DNA of 64,000 nt from JACCXG01 sp963750935 (GTDB lineage Bacteria > Acidobacteriota > Vicinamibacteria > Vicinamibacterales > 2-12-FULL-66-21). The notes beneath the pieces were generated by a model that worked only from the letters and a program-made list of their open reading frames with translations, was not told the origin of the DNA and made no database searches. The stretch lies in NCBI GenBank assembly GCA_963750935.1, contig CAVVSR010000019.1, positions 177,792 through 241,791 of the forward strand. Reading direction: 5' to 3'. Made by a program: the position numbers and the translations under genes. This document shows positions 32,976 through 42,307 of this stretch, piece after piece (positions within the stretch are counted from its first letter, which is position 1; each line of letters opens with the position of its first letter).

Positions 32976-35329
32976 ATGAAGCCCGGCGCTCCCGGGTCAT
33001 TCGGCGCGCAGCTGAAGGCACTTCGCGAGGCGGCGGGCTATACACAGGAGGAGCTCGCGACGATTGCGGGCCTTTCAGTTCATGCCGTGAGCGCGCTGGA
33101 GCGCGGGGAACGACGCCGGCCCCAGGTCGAGACCGTGCGCGCGCTGTCCGCCGCACTCGACCTGACGGTTACAGCCCGTGACGCATTACTGAGGAGCGCG
33201 CGGGCACCCGCTGACCACGCGGCGGTCGATGAACTCAGCGCCGTTTCGCTGCCCCTCCCTATTACCCCCCTGCTGGGCCGCGATGCTGACCTGCAGACGC
33301 TGCGGCACTGGCTCGCAGATGCCGCCATACGCCTGATTACGCTCACGGGTCCAGGAGGAGCCGGGAAGACCCGCCTGGCACTCGAGCTCGCGCGCGAGAT
33401 CGCCGAAAAAGGCTCAGACCGCGTGATCTTCGTATCGTTGGCCCCCATTCGGGATGCGTCGTTCGTGCCGTCGGCCATCGCCGAAGCTCTCGGACTGGCG
33501 GATGTCGCGACGCTCGACTTGCCGAGGCACGCACGCGCCGCGTGTCGCGATCAGGCGACGCTGCTCGTGGTCGACAATTTCGAGCGGGTCCTGGACGCCG
33601 CGCCGCTGATCGCGGATCTCCTGACATGGGTCTCACCGCTCAGAGTGCTGGTCACCAGCCGTGCGCCGCTCCATGTGCGCGGTGAGCGGGATACGCCGTC
33701 GGACCACTCGGTTTGGAAGCCGGATCAGAGGCGATGGCGCCGGCTGATCTGGCACGCGCTCCCGCGGTGCGGCTCTTCGTGGAACGGGTTCGAGACGTGG
33801 AACCGGGTTTTCGTCTCACCTCCGCGAACGGCCCCACTGTGGCGGCGATTTGTCGACGGCTCGATGCACTGCCACTCGCGCTCGAGCTGGCCGCCCGGTG
33901 GATGAAAGTCCTGACGCTTGAGGATCTCCTTCGCCGACTCACCGCGGATGTCCTGCTCTCGACCGTCGGTTCACGCGATCTTCCCGAACGTCAACAGACG
34001 ATGAATGCGACAGTCGCCTGGAGTTATCAGCTGCTTGACTCGGACGAGCAGCGCGCCTTCCGCCGTTTCGGCGGTCTACCGGGCCTGTTTCCGATCGACG
34101 CGGCCGCGGCCGCTCTTGCCGGCCGTGAGCCTGCAGCGGCCGGGTACCAGGACGCGCTCCGCGCGGCGGCCGGTCTGATGGACAAAAGCCTTCTTCTGCG
34201 AGCCGAGACGTCGGCGGTGGCGACGTGTCCGCTCTACTACATGCTCGACACGGTGCGCGCGTACGCAGCTCGCGAGCTCGCCGCGTCGGGAGAGCGTGAC
34301 GATGCCCTCGAGGGGCTCGTGCGCTATTGCACGGATGAAGCCTCCCTCGCCGCCGAGGGGTTGGTTGGCGTTGACCAGGGCAAATGGTTCGACCGAGTGC
34401 GTGAGGACCTGGAGAGCTACCGCGCCGCCCTGAGATGGCTCCTCGATCGCGACCGTCCCGCCGAAGCGTCCCACATCGCGTCTGGGTTGATGTTCTTCTG
34501 GTGGATCCGGGGGCACGCGGCCGAGGGGCTTCAGTGGTACGAACAGACTCTGAACCTACCCCCTCTTCCGCCCGCAGCCGAGTCGAGAGCGCTCCTCGGG
34601 GCGGCGGTGATGTGGTACGCGCAGGGAGGACTCGAGCGCGCACGTACCGCTCTGACGCGCGCTCGCGCGCTCGCCCACGCCAGCGGCGACATGGATACGC
34701 TTGCGCGGACTCAGGACCTGTCTGCGCGCGTCGAATGGGGCCTTGGCAATCTGCAGGCGGCCCGCGACTGGTTTACCCGCAGTATCGAAGGATTCCAGGC
34801 GCTGGCCATCCCGTGGGGGCACGGGAACGCGCTGCTCGGGATGTCGGGCGTCGCCCTCGAGAGCGACAATCTTGACGAGGCGGACCGCCTGTTGGATGAG
34901 GCCACATCCGTGCTCCGGCATGCCGGCCCGTGGTTCCAGTCGCGGGCGCTGTTCGTTCGCGCGATATTTGCGGTAGGTCGAGGGAACGCCGATGACGCGA
35001 TCGTGCTGGTGCGTGAGAGCCTCACGCGTATCAGGGATCTCCAGGACAAGTACGCGTTCGTCCACGCGTTGGTTCCTCTCGCCGCCGCGGCGGCACTGAA
35101 GGGCGACAATGCGTGGGCGGCGCGGATTCTGGGCGCCCGGGATGCCGTGACCGAGCGCACAGGTGCCATGGTTGTCGTCAAACCGGTGCACACCCTCAAA
35201 GAGCGGACCGAACGGGAAGTGCGCTCACGCCTCGGCCCGGACCAGTGGGCCTTGGCGTATGCGGCAGGACGCATGACGTCCATCGATGCGCTGCTGAAAG
35301 ACATCGAGGGCGTCGTGCGAAAGGGATGA
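32976..35329 (+). CDS. XRE-HTH / NB-ARC ATPase / TPR transcriptional regulator 2 (one frameshift)
   Basis: About 785 aa, a paralogue of the regulator at 28448, alignable from the first residue (MKPGAPGSFGAQLKALREAA) to the last helices. HTH at residues 9-63, P-loop GPGGAGKT, Walker B LLVVDNFER. Near 33692 one A is missing; restored, the text reads EYAVGPLGLEAGSEAMAPAD and joins the frame ending at 35329. Its 5' leader also resembles that of the paralogue but lacks the 11-bp repeats. Confidence 0.88.
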
Positions 35330-35330
35330 T

Positions 35331-35747
35331 TCACGGTGACGCGCGCATGAGGTCCGGCGCGTTCTTCTTCTTCCGCATCCGCACCTCGCGCCCGCCCTCG
35401 GCGAACTGCACGTCGTCCATCAGCTCGGAGATCAGGAAGATGCCGCGCCCGCTCGGCTTGAGGATATTGGCGGTCGCCAGCGGATCCGCGATCGCACCCG
35501 GATCGAAGCCGGAGCCGGGATCGCGAACGACGATGACCACCTCGCCGGAGGCGTCGCAGCTCACCGAACATCGCACCTGCTTGCTGGCGTCGCCGCGGCA
35601 CCCATGACGGATGGCGTTGGCCACGGCTTCCTGCAGCGCGAGCTGGACCGCAAAGACATCCTCCATCGCCCATGCTCTCTCCTCCAGCACCTCGACGACG
35701 CCATCGGTCACGATGGGAATCACGGCGGGATCCGCCGGGATCGTCAT
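35331..35747 (-). CDS. RsbW-like anti-sigma regulatory ATPase (HATPase_c_2)
   Basis: 138 aa from MTIPADPAVIPIVTDGV. The GHKL-kinase motifs are QLALQEAVANAIRHG (N-box), VRDPGSGFDP (G1) and PSGRGIFLISELMDDV (G2), as in RsbW/SpoIIAB-type serine kinases that hold sigma factors. The N-terminus may start upstream at a TTG or GTG, because CEFTMTIP already looks like the first strand. No STAS antagonist or SigB-like sigma gene is adjacent. It abuts regulator 2 tail to tail. Confidence 0.82.
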   Translation of the reverse strand: MTIPADPAVIPIVTDGVVEVLEERAWAMEDVFAVQLALQEAVANAIRHGCRGDASKQVRCSVSCDASGEVVIVVRDPGSGFDPGAIADPLATANILKPSGRGIFLISELMDDVQFAEGGREVRMRKKKNAPDLMRASP

Positions 35748-35926
35748 CGTGAATTCGCACGTCGAGCAGAGGGGCACGATATCGAGGATCCGATGTGGCG
35801 CAGCGCGGACAGGTATGACGGTTCCATTTGTTGGCTCAGTTGTGATCAAGGGGTGGACACGCGTCCCGGCCCCTTGACCCTTCGGTGAAACACAGTGCCG
35901 TTGGCCTGGTGATGAAGACGGCCGCT

Positions 35927-36513
35927 CTAGTAGGGAACCGCCGTGCCCGGATCGAAGCTTCCATCCGAAAGCTGACCTCGGATCGCGCCGTCCGGATTGA
36001 GGGCCGTGTGGACGTTGAGGTAGTGGCCCGCGCGGTTGCTGAGGAGCGCGGCTGCCCTGTCTGCCGGCACATTGATCGCCGTTCTTCGTAATCGAGCCGC
36101 TGCCGTTGGTGACCGCCAGCTCCCCTGCCGCGAGGCCGACATTGACGTAGATGCTCGCATTGCTCCCCGCGGACCCGCTGTGGATATGCGCGTCGGTCAC
36201 TCGCGTCCCGGCCGGAAATCCGGTGACGCTGATCTGGAAGTTCGCTGTCGCCGACGTGATATTGCCAGCGTCCATCCTTCGTGACCGTGAGGGCGATGAC
36301 TGCCGGTGCCGCTGCCGCTCGCGTCGGCATTGGTGATCGCCGGAACTTCGTTCGCGGGCGAGAGGGGCACTGTGAACGTGGACGTCGTTGTGGTCCCTTG
36401 TGCCGTTGTCGTCCCGTCCGGTGTCGTCCCCTGTCCCGGTGTCGTCGAGCCGAGCTGCCGCACCCGACGGCGAAGATGCTGAGACCGATGATGAGTGCTG
36501 AAAACCGATTCAT
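35927..36513 (-). CDS. CHRD-domain lipoprotein (several frameshifts)
   Basis: The ATG at 36513 opens a lipoprotein signal (FSALIIGLSIFAVGCG). The rest is spread over three frames: TFTVPLSPANEVPAITNADA, then TANFQISVTGFPAGTRVTDA and HIHSGSAGSNASIYVNVGL, then GHYLNVHTALNPDGAIRGQL to 35927. In this order they make a CHRD domain, a beta fold with the HIH and NPDGAIRGQL signatures. At least four breaks occur in about 600 bp. Either local sequence quality is poor or the gene is decaying. Confidence 0.72.
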
Positions 36514-36539
36514 GTGCTGTTCTGCCTTTCGAGAGTCGC

Positions 36540-37421
36540 TCAGAAGAATTTCCGGGCGAGGTTGAAGCCAAGATAGAGACTGTCCGAGAAGCCGCCGCGC
36601 GCGAGCTGTCCGAACGTTGTCCCCTGGCCGTTGTTGACGTTGAGTTGAAACAGGTGACCGCCGGCCCGCTTCTCGATCGCGAAACCGTAGGCCGCCTTGT
36701 CGGGACGGTACCCGCTGGCGCGGGGGGCTACTTCTCCGACGAGGTACACGGTGGCGCTCACGCGCAAGCGGCCGCCGATTCCCACGAAGAACGTGTCGCG
36801 ATCGATGTTCAGGAGCGCGGCCGTGTTGTGAACCCAGACCGGCGTCACGTATAGCGCGAGCCGGTCGGCGACCATTCGCGAGACGGCCACGCCCACCGCC
36901 GGCGAATAGCGTTCCTGGAAGTTGTCGGCGCCTTCCACGGAGACGAGACCCGACAGCGACAAGGGAAACGAACCGCCCTGCCGCACGGCGTCGAACTTGC
37001 CGTGGAACTGGAAGGTCTGGTCGATCGCCGTGCGATAGGCAGCTGCTTGCAGATGCCGCGCGATGCCAAACCGATACTCGAAGCCGACTGCCGCTCCTTG
37101 ATCGAGCCCGAACAGATTGCCCGCATTCTCGTTGAAGCTGTTCTGCCGAAGATTGCCGTTGAACCGGTGGGTCAGCTGGAAGCTCGATCCGTGGCGCGGC
37201 ATCCTCAGCGTGGACGGAAGGTTCAGCACGCGGAAATCCGGCTCCGCGAGCACCAATTCCGCATCGTCGTTTTCGTCAGCCGTCACGTCCGACTGGATCG
37301 CGGGCTGGCTTCGCGACGAATCGGCGGTCGACTGAGGCTCCTGTGCGGCGGCAGCCGACATGACCACGCTGAACAGCGCGGCGGCTGAGAAGACGATCGA
37401 GCGATGTGTGATGACAAACAT
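36540..37421 (-). CDS. DUF5777 outer-membrane beta-barrel protein
   Basis: 293 aa, frame intact. A signal peptide (VFSAAALFSVVMSAAAAQ) is followed by SFQLTHRFNGNLRQ, LFGLDQGAAVGFEYRFGIAR, VYLVGEVAPRASG and a terminal FNLARKFF; the last Phe suits outer-membrane assembly. DUF5777 barrels often accompany CHRD or haem-related genes. The CHRD gene lies 26 bp downstream. Confidence 0.85.
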   Translation of the reverse strand: MFVITHRSIVFSAAALFSVVMSAAAAQEPQSTADSSRSQPAIQSDVTADENDDAELVLAEPDFRVLNLPSTLRMPRHGSSFQLTHRFNGNLRQNSFNENAGNLFGLDQGAAVGFEYRFGIARHLQAAAYRTAIDQTFQFHGKFDAVRQGGSFPLSLSGLVSVEGADNFQERYSPAVGVAVSRMVADRLALYVTPVWVHNTAALLNIDRDTFFVGIGGRLRVSATVYLVGEVAPRASGYRPDKAAYGFAIEKRAGGHLFQLNVNNGQGTTFGQLARGGFSDSLYLGFNLARKFF

Positions 37422-37768
37422 GAGCTGTGGCTCTCCTCTACTCTGCGTTTACGACGAGGGTGATTTCCGTCGCGCGGCGTGCCATGTCGTCAGTGTGGGA
37501 CTAAGGAGGATCGGCGACCACCCACAGCGCCCGCACACCACTCGTACGCCACCCGTACAGCGTCGGCGTCACCTCAGGTGCGCGATGTTTGCCTCAGGCC
37601 GCGCGGCTCTGCCCAGCCTGGAATAGGTGCGGACATCCGCACGTTAGGCAACGTGTGGAAGCTTCTGGGCGGGCGTCATGCGCGCGTTACAGGCCCGGGC
37701 GGCCTGTCGCGTCGCGCTCGTCAGAGTCCGGGAACGCATCAATGTTTCATCGCAGGAGAGCAACAACA
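37422..37768. other. Gene-free divergent intergenic region
   Basis: 347 bp between DUF5777 and the RTX-like gene without a credible ORF. It holds the second 11-bp repeat array (37519-37562) and, before the RTX start, an AGGAGAG site at 37754-37760. I see no other structure. Confidence 0.6.
37519..37562 (+). promoter_or_regulatory. Second array of four 7-bp repeats at 11-bp spacing
   Basis: Units start at 37519, 37530, 37541 and 37552: CACCCAC, CCCGCAC, CTCGTAC and CCCGTAC. Their order mirrors the array at 28383 (CACCGAC, CCCACAC, CCCGTAC, CCCGTAC). No good -10 box stands 8 bp downstream here; the site lies about 100 bp before DUF5777 and 210 bp before the RTX-like gene. Confidence 0.65.
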
Positions 37769-38659
37769 ATGAGTCAATTGAAATTCGGGTCGGGTTTCGG
37801 TTTGTCCGCACTCTCCGCCGGCGTGCTCGTCGCGCTGGCCGGCCTCATCTTGGGTCCGGCGCAAGCGACGCAGGCAGCGCTTGTCGAAGGCGGTAATGGT
37901 CCCCAGCTCCTCATCGGAGTCGATGACGACAATCAGGCGAACACCGTGATCCAGGCGGGCGCGGTCGCGAATCAGTCGCTCAACCGCACTGACGTCCTCG
38001 AGGGCGGCCGTGGCAATGACGTCATGTTTGGCTTGAACGGCAACGATGTGATGGATGGTGGTCCCGGCGACGACATCATCCTCGGCGGGCCGGACGGTGG
38101 AGCAGCGCCAGGCGGCCCCCCGAACAGCGACATCATGTTTGGTGGACCCGGCAACGACGTGAATCTCTGGGCTCCTGGCGACGGGAGCGAGGCGTTCATC
38201 GGAGGACCCGGCGTCGACGCGATCATTTTCGGCGCGACCGATCGCGACGCTGTTGCCGATGCGTCGACAGGTGTCCGGCTTCCGACTCTCCACTTTGGAG
38301 TCCCCGGCTTTCCCCAGGGCATCACGACCGCGGACGTCAGCGGTCTCGGCAATTTCTGCACGGTGGAGGCCAGCCCTTCCACCGGCTACGAATATCTCGT
38401 GCGGTTCCGTTCGATCGCGACGGGGAACATCATCGTCACCGTGCGGGTGAAAGATGTCGAGCAGGTCTTCTGCACCAGCCAGAGCGGCGCTGCAATCGCC
38501 TTCGCCGATCTCACGGCTGCATCGCCCGCCTTCGACGTGGTCAGCCTGGCGGAGGTCGCAGACCCTGAACCCTCTCGTCGGCGCGATGATCCGATAGGCG
38601 ACCGACAGAACGTGAATATTCTGCCGCGCTCGTGCGAGGTGCCTGATGTCCGATTCTAA
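37769..38659 (+). CDS. Secreted RTX-like calcium-binding repeat protein
   Basis: 296 aa after AGGAGAG. A signal peptide (LSAGVLVALAGLILGPAQA) leads to RTX-type nonapeptides GGRGNDVMF, GLNGNDVMD, GGPGDDIIL and GGPGNDVNL, which bind calcium as a beta roll. A longer second half (FGVPGFPQGITTADV and after) has no known family. The last 14 bp overlap the next gene. Confidence 0.82.
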   Translation: MSQLKFGSGFGLSALSAGVLVALAGLILGPAQATQAALVEGGNGPQLLIGVDDDNQANTVIQAGAVANQSLNRTDVLEGGRGNDVMFGLNGNDVMDGGPGDDIILGGPDGGAAPGGPPNSDIMFGGPGNDVNLWAPGDGSEAFIGGPGVDAIIFGATDRDAVADASTGVRLPTLHFGVPGFPQGITTADVSGLGNFCTVEASPSTGYEYLVRFRSIATGNIIVTVRVKDVEQVFCTSQSGAAIAFADLTAASPAFDVVSLAEVADPEPSRRRDDPIGDRQNVNILPRSCEVPDVRF

Positions 38660-39008
38660 GTTCGGTCGTTTCTCTACGCTCAATCGGATCGGGGATCTCG
38701 TGGAGGACGTCGCGGGTGTGTACCTGCGGGATCTGCCGCCGTTCACCACTCTGCTCGTCTGGACAACGAACTCCCTGTATCGGGTGGTCATCACTCGCTG
38801 GCCCGAGGTCTACGTTCAGGGAGGCGATTTCTTTCCCGAGCCGACAGCAGCGTATGTGGATGGAGCCACCAGCGGCGCGAGCGGCCTCAGAGTCGGCTGG
38901 ATTGGCGTCGGCCTCTTAGTGGAAATTCGCTCAAGAGACTGGCGCATCACCACGTCCCCGGTCCGCGCCATTACGACCGAGGAGTCCGCGGGCTGGGTCG
39001 TGCACTAG
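38646..39008 (+). CDS. Small conserved protein, function unknown
   Basis: 120 aa. FTTLLVWTTNSLYRVVI, VYVQGGDFFPEP and GWIGVGLLVEI form a beta-rich domain that I recall only as hypothetical. No signal peptide. It overlaps the RTX-like gene by 14 bp and so is probably translated from the same message. Confidence 0.6.
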   Translation: MSDSKFGRFSTLNRIGDLVEDVAGVYLRDLPPFTTLLVWTTNSLYRVVITRWPEVYVQGGDFFPEPTAAYVDGATSGASGLRVGWIGVGLLVEIRSRDWRITTSPVRAITTEESAGWVVH

Positions 39009-39063
39009 CTTGACGCGCGGCTCGACATTCGAATCCTGCACCGTTTGAGAATGGGGCGACACC

Positions 39064-39717
39064 GTGTCTACTCGAATAAGCAGCAGTGTGTCCACACTCG
39101 CGTTAGTCCGCCACCGAACGACGTATCGGCTCGGTTTCATCTTGGTGTGCGCCGCCGTGTGGACATGTTCCACCGCGCTTACCGCGATGGTGGCTCCTCG
39201 CACCAGCCTGACGGTTCGGGTCTATCAGATTGCCGGACTCCCGTCCGTGCTGGAGCAGCGCGCCCTGGCCGAAGCCGAGAGCGTGCTGCGGTCCGCGCTC
39301 GTGGACGTGCGCTGGCGAAAATGCAGCGGCCTGGCCCTCTCTGCGGGGTGTTCCTCGCCGCCAGCACCACTCGAACTGCTCCTGGTCGTCCGCGACGGAG
39401 TCCCTTGCCAGGACACGTCGGCCACGCTCGGCCAGGCCTTGGTCGATCGCGATGGGGGCGGCGGCACGCTGGCAACTGTGTACTTTGACTGCGTCCAGTG
39501 GCTTGCGACGACGACAGGAACAGACGTTGCGGTGCTGCTCGGTCGCGTGGCCGCCCACGAGTTGGGGCATTTGATGCTGCGCAGCTCGGCGCACGCGCGC
39601 CGTGGCCTGATGCGCCCGCACTGGACGCCGGGCGAAGTCCGACGAAATCTCCTGGTGGACTGGGAGTTTTCGGCAGGGGACATTACGGCCATGCGTCAGC
39701 TGGGCGCGCGAAATTAG
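39064..39717 (+). CDS. Putative secreted zinc metalloprotease
   Basis: 217 aa with an N-terminal hydrophobic signal/anchor (LGFILVCAAVWTCSTALTA). The site HELGHLMLRSSAH (His165, Glu166, His169, His177) and a following GLM resemble a metzincin-like zinc site with Met turn, though the third His is two residues further than in HExxHxxGxxH. Third gene in line after the RTX-like and 120-aa genes. Confidence 0.72.
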   Translation: MSTRISSSVSTLALVRHRTTYRLGFILVCAAVWTCSTALTAMVAPRTSLTVRVYQIAGLPSVLEQRALAEAESVLRSALVDVRWRKCSGLALSAGCSSPPAPLELLLVVRDGVPCQDTSATLGQALVDRDGGGGTLATVYFDCVQWLATTTGTDVAVLLGRVAAHELGHLMLRSSAHARRGLMRPHWTPGEVRRNLLVDWEFSAGDITAMRQLGARN

Positions 39718-39751
39718 CAAGCGCTGATCGGAGCGGCGGCGCTGGCGAACG

Positions 39752-41650
39752 TCACTGCTGCGAACTGGTCTTTGCCCGCGCGTTCAGGTGCTGGTCGAAG
39801 AATCGGACCATCTCCACCGTCGAGCGAATCCGGTTCGGAATCTTGCGCCACCCGTGCCCCTCGTCCGGGAAGAGGACGTACTCCACCGGTACGTTCCGCG
39901 ACTTGAGATGCTTGACGATCTGCTCCGCCTCCACCACCGGCACGTTCGTATCGTTGGCGCCGTGCTGCACCATCATCGCCGCACGGATCCGATCGAGCTT
40001 GCCGAGCGGCGAGAGCTTTTCGAGCAGGTCCCTCTGCGTCGCCGGGTCGCCGTACTCGATTGTCGAGATCGCGGCCATCCACGGCTGCGTGTGCTGGAAG
40101 AAGGTGAAGAAATTCACCATGCCGAACAGGTTGACGCCCGCCGCGAACAGGTCGGGATATTCGGTCACGCCGACCATCGTCATGTAGCCGCCGTAGGAGC
40201 CGCCGGTGATGCCGATCCGCCGCGGGTCGGCGAGGCGATTGGAAACGAGATAGTCGACACAGCTCTTGATGTCCTTGATGCCGTTGAAGCGCAGCTCGCC
40301 GTTGTCGAGATTGACGAATTTCTTGCCGAAGCCTGAAGAGCCGCGGACGTTTGGCGCGAGCACGCCGATGCCGACCGACAGGAGCGCCTGATAGTCGGAC
40401 CGGAACCCCGGCCGCTCCTGACCCTCGGGTCCGCCGTGGAAGCTCACGACGTAGGGTGCCGGGGCGGCGGCGCCCTTCGGCCGGTAGAGCCATCCGCTCA
40501 ACTCGAGTCCATCGTGAGCGTTGAACTTCACCAGCTCCGGCCGCGCGAACGTCGTCAGATCCACCCCGACGTGCTGCGCGGAGGTCACCTTCTTGAACGG
40601 CTGGCCCACGTCCGCGACCCACACGTCTGGCGGCTGCGCTGCGCCGGAGATCGTCGTCGCCATCTGTTTGCCGTCACGCGAGAAGATCGGCGCGCCGCCG
40701 ATCTCGCCTGGCAGCTTGGGCGTCGACAGCGTCTTCCTCGAGCCCAGATCGACGAGCTCGAGCTCGGACCGTCCCGAGACGTTCCACATGAGCGCCGCCA
40801 TCGTGGCCTGATCGTTGAGGCGTACGCCGTCGAGCTCCGCATCCGCCCGTTCGCGAATGATCTCGATCTTTCCAGGCGCGCCACCGGCATTCAGCTGTAG
40901 TCGCGCGAACGCCGCGAGGTCGCGACCTTCGTTGCTGGCCATGTAAACCGCGCGGCCGTCCTTGGCGATCTCGCCGAAATACTGAGCGGGGCCTTCGTGC
41001 GGCGTGAGCAGCGTGTCCTGCCCCGTGGTCAGGTCGAGCAGATGCAGATTGTTGTTGCCGCGGCTGCGGACGCGACCGAGCAACGCGTAGCGGCCGTCAC
41101 GCGTCACGTTGCTGATGAATCCAACGCCTGGATTCTTCGCGACCAGCTCGATCTTTCCGCTGGTGACATCGATCGCGAACGAATCGCGCGACGCCGGATC
41201 GCGCCGGTTCGAATCGATATAGATCTTCCTGCCGTCATCGCTCCACGCGTTGAAGGCGTTGTTGTCCTGTTTGCCGTCCGTCAGCCGGCGCAGGCCAGTA
41301 CCGTCCGAACGGACGACGTAGACCTGCGTGTTCAGGCCGCCTCCTGGTGCGATGGTGATGGCCAGCGTGTCTCCACTCGGCGCCCACGCGGCACCGACCA
41401 CCGGGTCCGTCCCATCGGTGATCATGCGCGGCCAGCCGCCGCTCGACGGGATCACGTAGACCTGCGGCAGGCCGCTGACGTTGGAGATGACGCTGAGCCA
41501 GCGGCCATCCGGCGAGAAGCTGGGAGCGGCCACCGAACCTATGCGCGCCATTCGCGTCACGCGTTCGGTCAGCTCGGATGACGCGTTATCGGCTTGAGAG
41601 GAGAAGAGCGCGGAGGCCAGAACTACCGCGAGCGTTTTCCACTGCATCAC
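39752..41650 (-). CDS. S9-family prolyl oligopeptidase-like peptidase
   Basis: 632 aa, frame intact. A signal peptide precedes a beta-propeller with SFSPDGRWLSVIS and AWAPSGDTLAI, then an alpha/beta hydrolase domain. The catalytic Ser is in GGSYGGYMT, Asp in ANDTNVPV and His in DEGHGWRK. These enzymes cleave short peptides, as acylaminoacyl- or dipeptidyl-peptidases do. Confidence 0.92.
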   Translation of the reverse strand: MMQWKTLAVVLASALFSSQADNASSELTERVTRMARIGSVAAPSFSPDGRWLSVISNVSGLPQVYVIPSSGGWPRMITDGTDPVVGAAWAPSGDTLAITIAPGGGLNTQVYVVRSDGTGLRRLTDGKQDNNAFNAWSDDGRKIYIDSNRRDPASRDSFAIDVTSGKIELVAKNPGVGFISNVTRDGRYALLGRVRSRGNNNLHLLDLTTGQDTLLTPHEGPAQYFGEIAKDGRAVYMASNEGRDLAAFARLQLNAGGAPGKIEIIRERADAELDGVRLNDQATMAALMWNVSGRSELELVDLGSRKTLSTPKLPGEIGGAPIFSRDGKQMATTISGAAQPPDVWVADVGQPFKKVTSAQHVGVDLTTFARPELVKFNAHDGLELSGWLYRPKGAAAPAPYVVSFHGGPEGQERPGFRSDYQALLSVGIGVLAPNVRGSSGFGKKFVNLDNGELRFNGIKDIKSCVDYLVSNRLADPRRIGITGGSYGGYMTMVGVTEYPDLFAAGVNLFGMVNFFTFFQHTQPWMAAISTIEYGDPATQRDLLEKLSPLGKLDRIRAAMMVQHGANDTNVPVVEAEQIVKHLKSRNVPVEYVLFPDEGHGWRKIPNRIRSTVEMVRFFDQHLNARAKTSSQQ

Positions 41651-41690
41651 ACACCTCTTGAGGCGAGACTACAGACCTTCATGTGGCAAT

Positions 41691-41713
41691 GATAGCCATA
41701 ATAGATGGCTATC
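41691..41713. promoter_or_regulatory. Perfect 9-bp inverted repeat upstream of the S9 peptidase
   Basis: GATAGCCAT and ATGGCTATC flank a 5-base loop (AATAG), 41 bp upstream of the peptidase start. Its symmetry and place suggest an operator; no cognate regulator is known. Confidence 0.5.
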
Positions 41714-41872
41714 TGAACCTGGCGGTCGACGTAGAGATTCCCGCGCTCGGGCGAAGTCCCGCACGGCCTCGTCCTCGAGGGTCGGCGACTGGACCGCCGT
41801 CAGCAACCCCGCGCGCCCCAGCACCACCAACTTCCGTGGTATCTGATTAGCGCGCCAGAGAGGCATCGGACG

Positions 41873-42163
41873 GTACGGAGAGACCGGATCTAATAATCGG
41901 AGCAACGGAGAAAACGAAGGTCAACGGAAAAGAACTACTTGCTGCCGGTGATTCGCTGCGCGCTCCGCGCGCGCCGGGGATTCGGATCCCATTTCCCAAG
42001 CGACATTCCGATGAACGCGGTCGCTTGCGAAATGGGATCCGAACCCCCGGGCGACGTGCCGGCAGGGCCGGCACGGGCGAATCACGACGTCGCCAAAACC
42101 ACTCTTCTCCGTTGGTCTTCGTTGCCTCCGGTGCTCCGTTTGTAGGATCCGGTACCTCTGAAC
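41873..42163. repeat. Branched imperfect palindrome: two inverted copies of a 135-145-bp element
   Basis: Left arm 41873-42005, centre about 15 bp, right arm 42021-42163. Shared blocks in order from the outside: ACCGGATC, CGGAGCA, ACGAAG, CAACGGA, GTGATTCGC and, next to the centre, TTCGGATCCCATTTC plus CAAGCGAC. Between the GTGATTCGC and TTCGGATCC blocks the arms differ, but each forms its own small hairpin: GCGCGC-TCC-GCGCGC on the left and GTGCCGGC on the right. Whole element about 290 bp, non-coding. Confidence 0.8.
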
Positions 42164-42219
42164 CCTCCGTTCGCTCGTATGTTCATTGCTGCGCGACACG
42201 CTAAACAGAAACCTTCCGT

Positions 42220-42253
42220 GCATCGCGGCGATTATTACTTCGCCGCGCGATGC
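42220..42253 (-). terminator. Hairpin downstream of the FAD monooxygenase
   Basis: GCATCGCGGCG and CGCCGCGCGATGC pair around the loop ATTATTACTT, about 55 bp after the minus-strand stop. The T-rich tract after it (GGTTTCTGTTT) is weak, so termination is only likely. Confidence 0.45.
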
Positions 42254-42307
42254 GCGTCCCGACAGGCATGTGCAGCCAACGGCCAGCGTCACGGGTCAAG
42301 AGACGAT

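Larger units (their letters stand above)
41651..42307. other. Gene-free region with palindromic elements
   Basis: 657 bp between two minus-strand genes. A 78-aa ORF on the minus strand (41669-41905) has no recognisable protein features and overlaps structured repeats. The content is a 9-bp hairpin, a large branched palindrome and a terminator-like hairpin, listed separately. Confidence 0.6.

Noticed and set aside
35750..35820. A 25-aa leader ORF overlapping the start of the RsbW-like gene
   Set aside because: Its ATGA overlap is suggestive, but the peptide has no conserved feature and could arise by chance.
37589..37768. A longer start for the RTX-like protein
   Set aside because: The upstream part is basic and would bury the signal peptide. 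The ATG at 37769 follows AGGAGAG and opens a proper signal sequence.
41669..41905. 78-aa minus ORF between the S9 peptidase and the palindrome
   Set aside because: No recognisable domain or ribosome-binding site, and it runs into the repeat arm.
41978..42047. Possible tRNA, because GGTTCGGATCC-like strings resemble a T arm
   Set aside because: No acceptor stem, anticodon arm or CCA context fits. The strings are the central stem of the palindrome.
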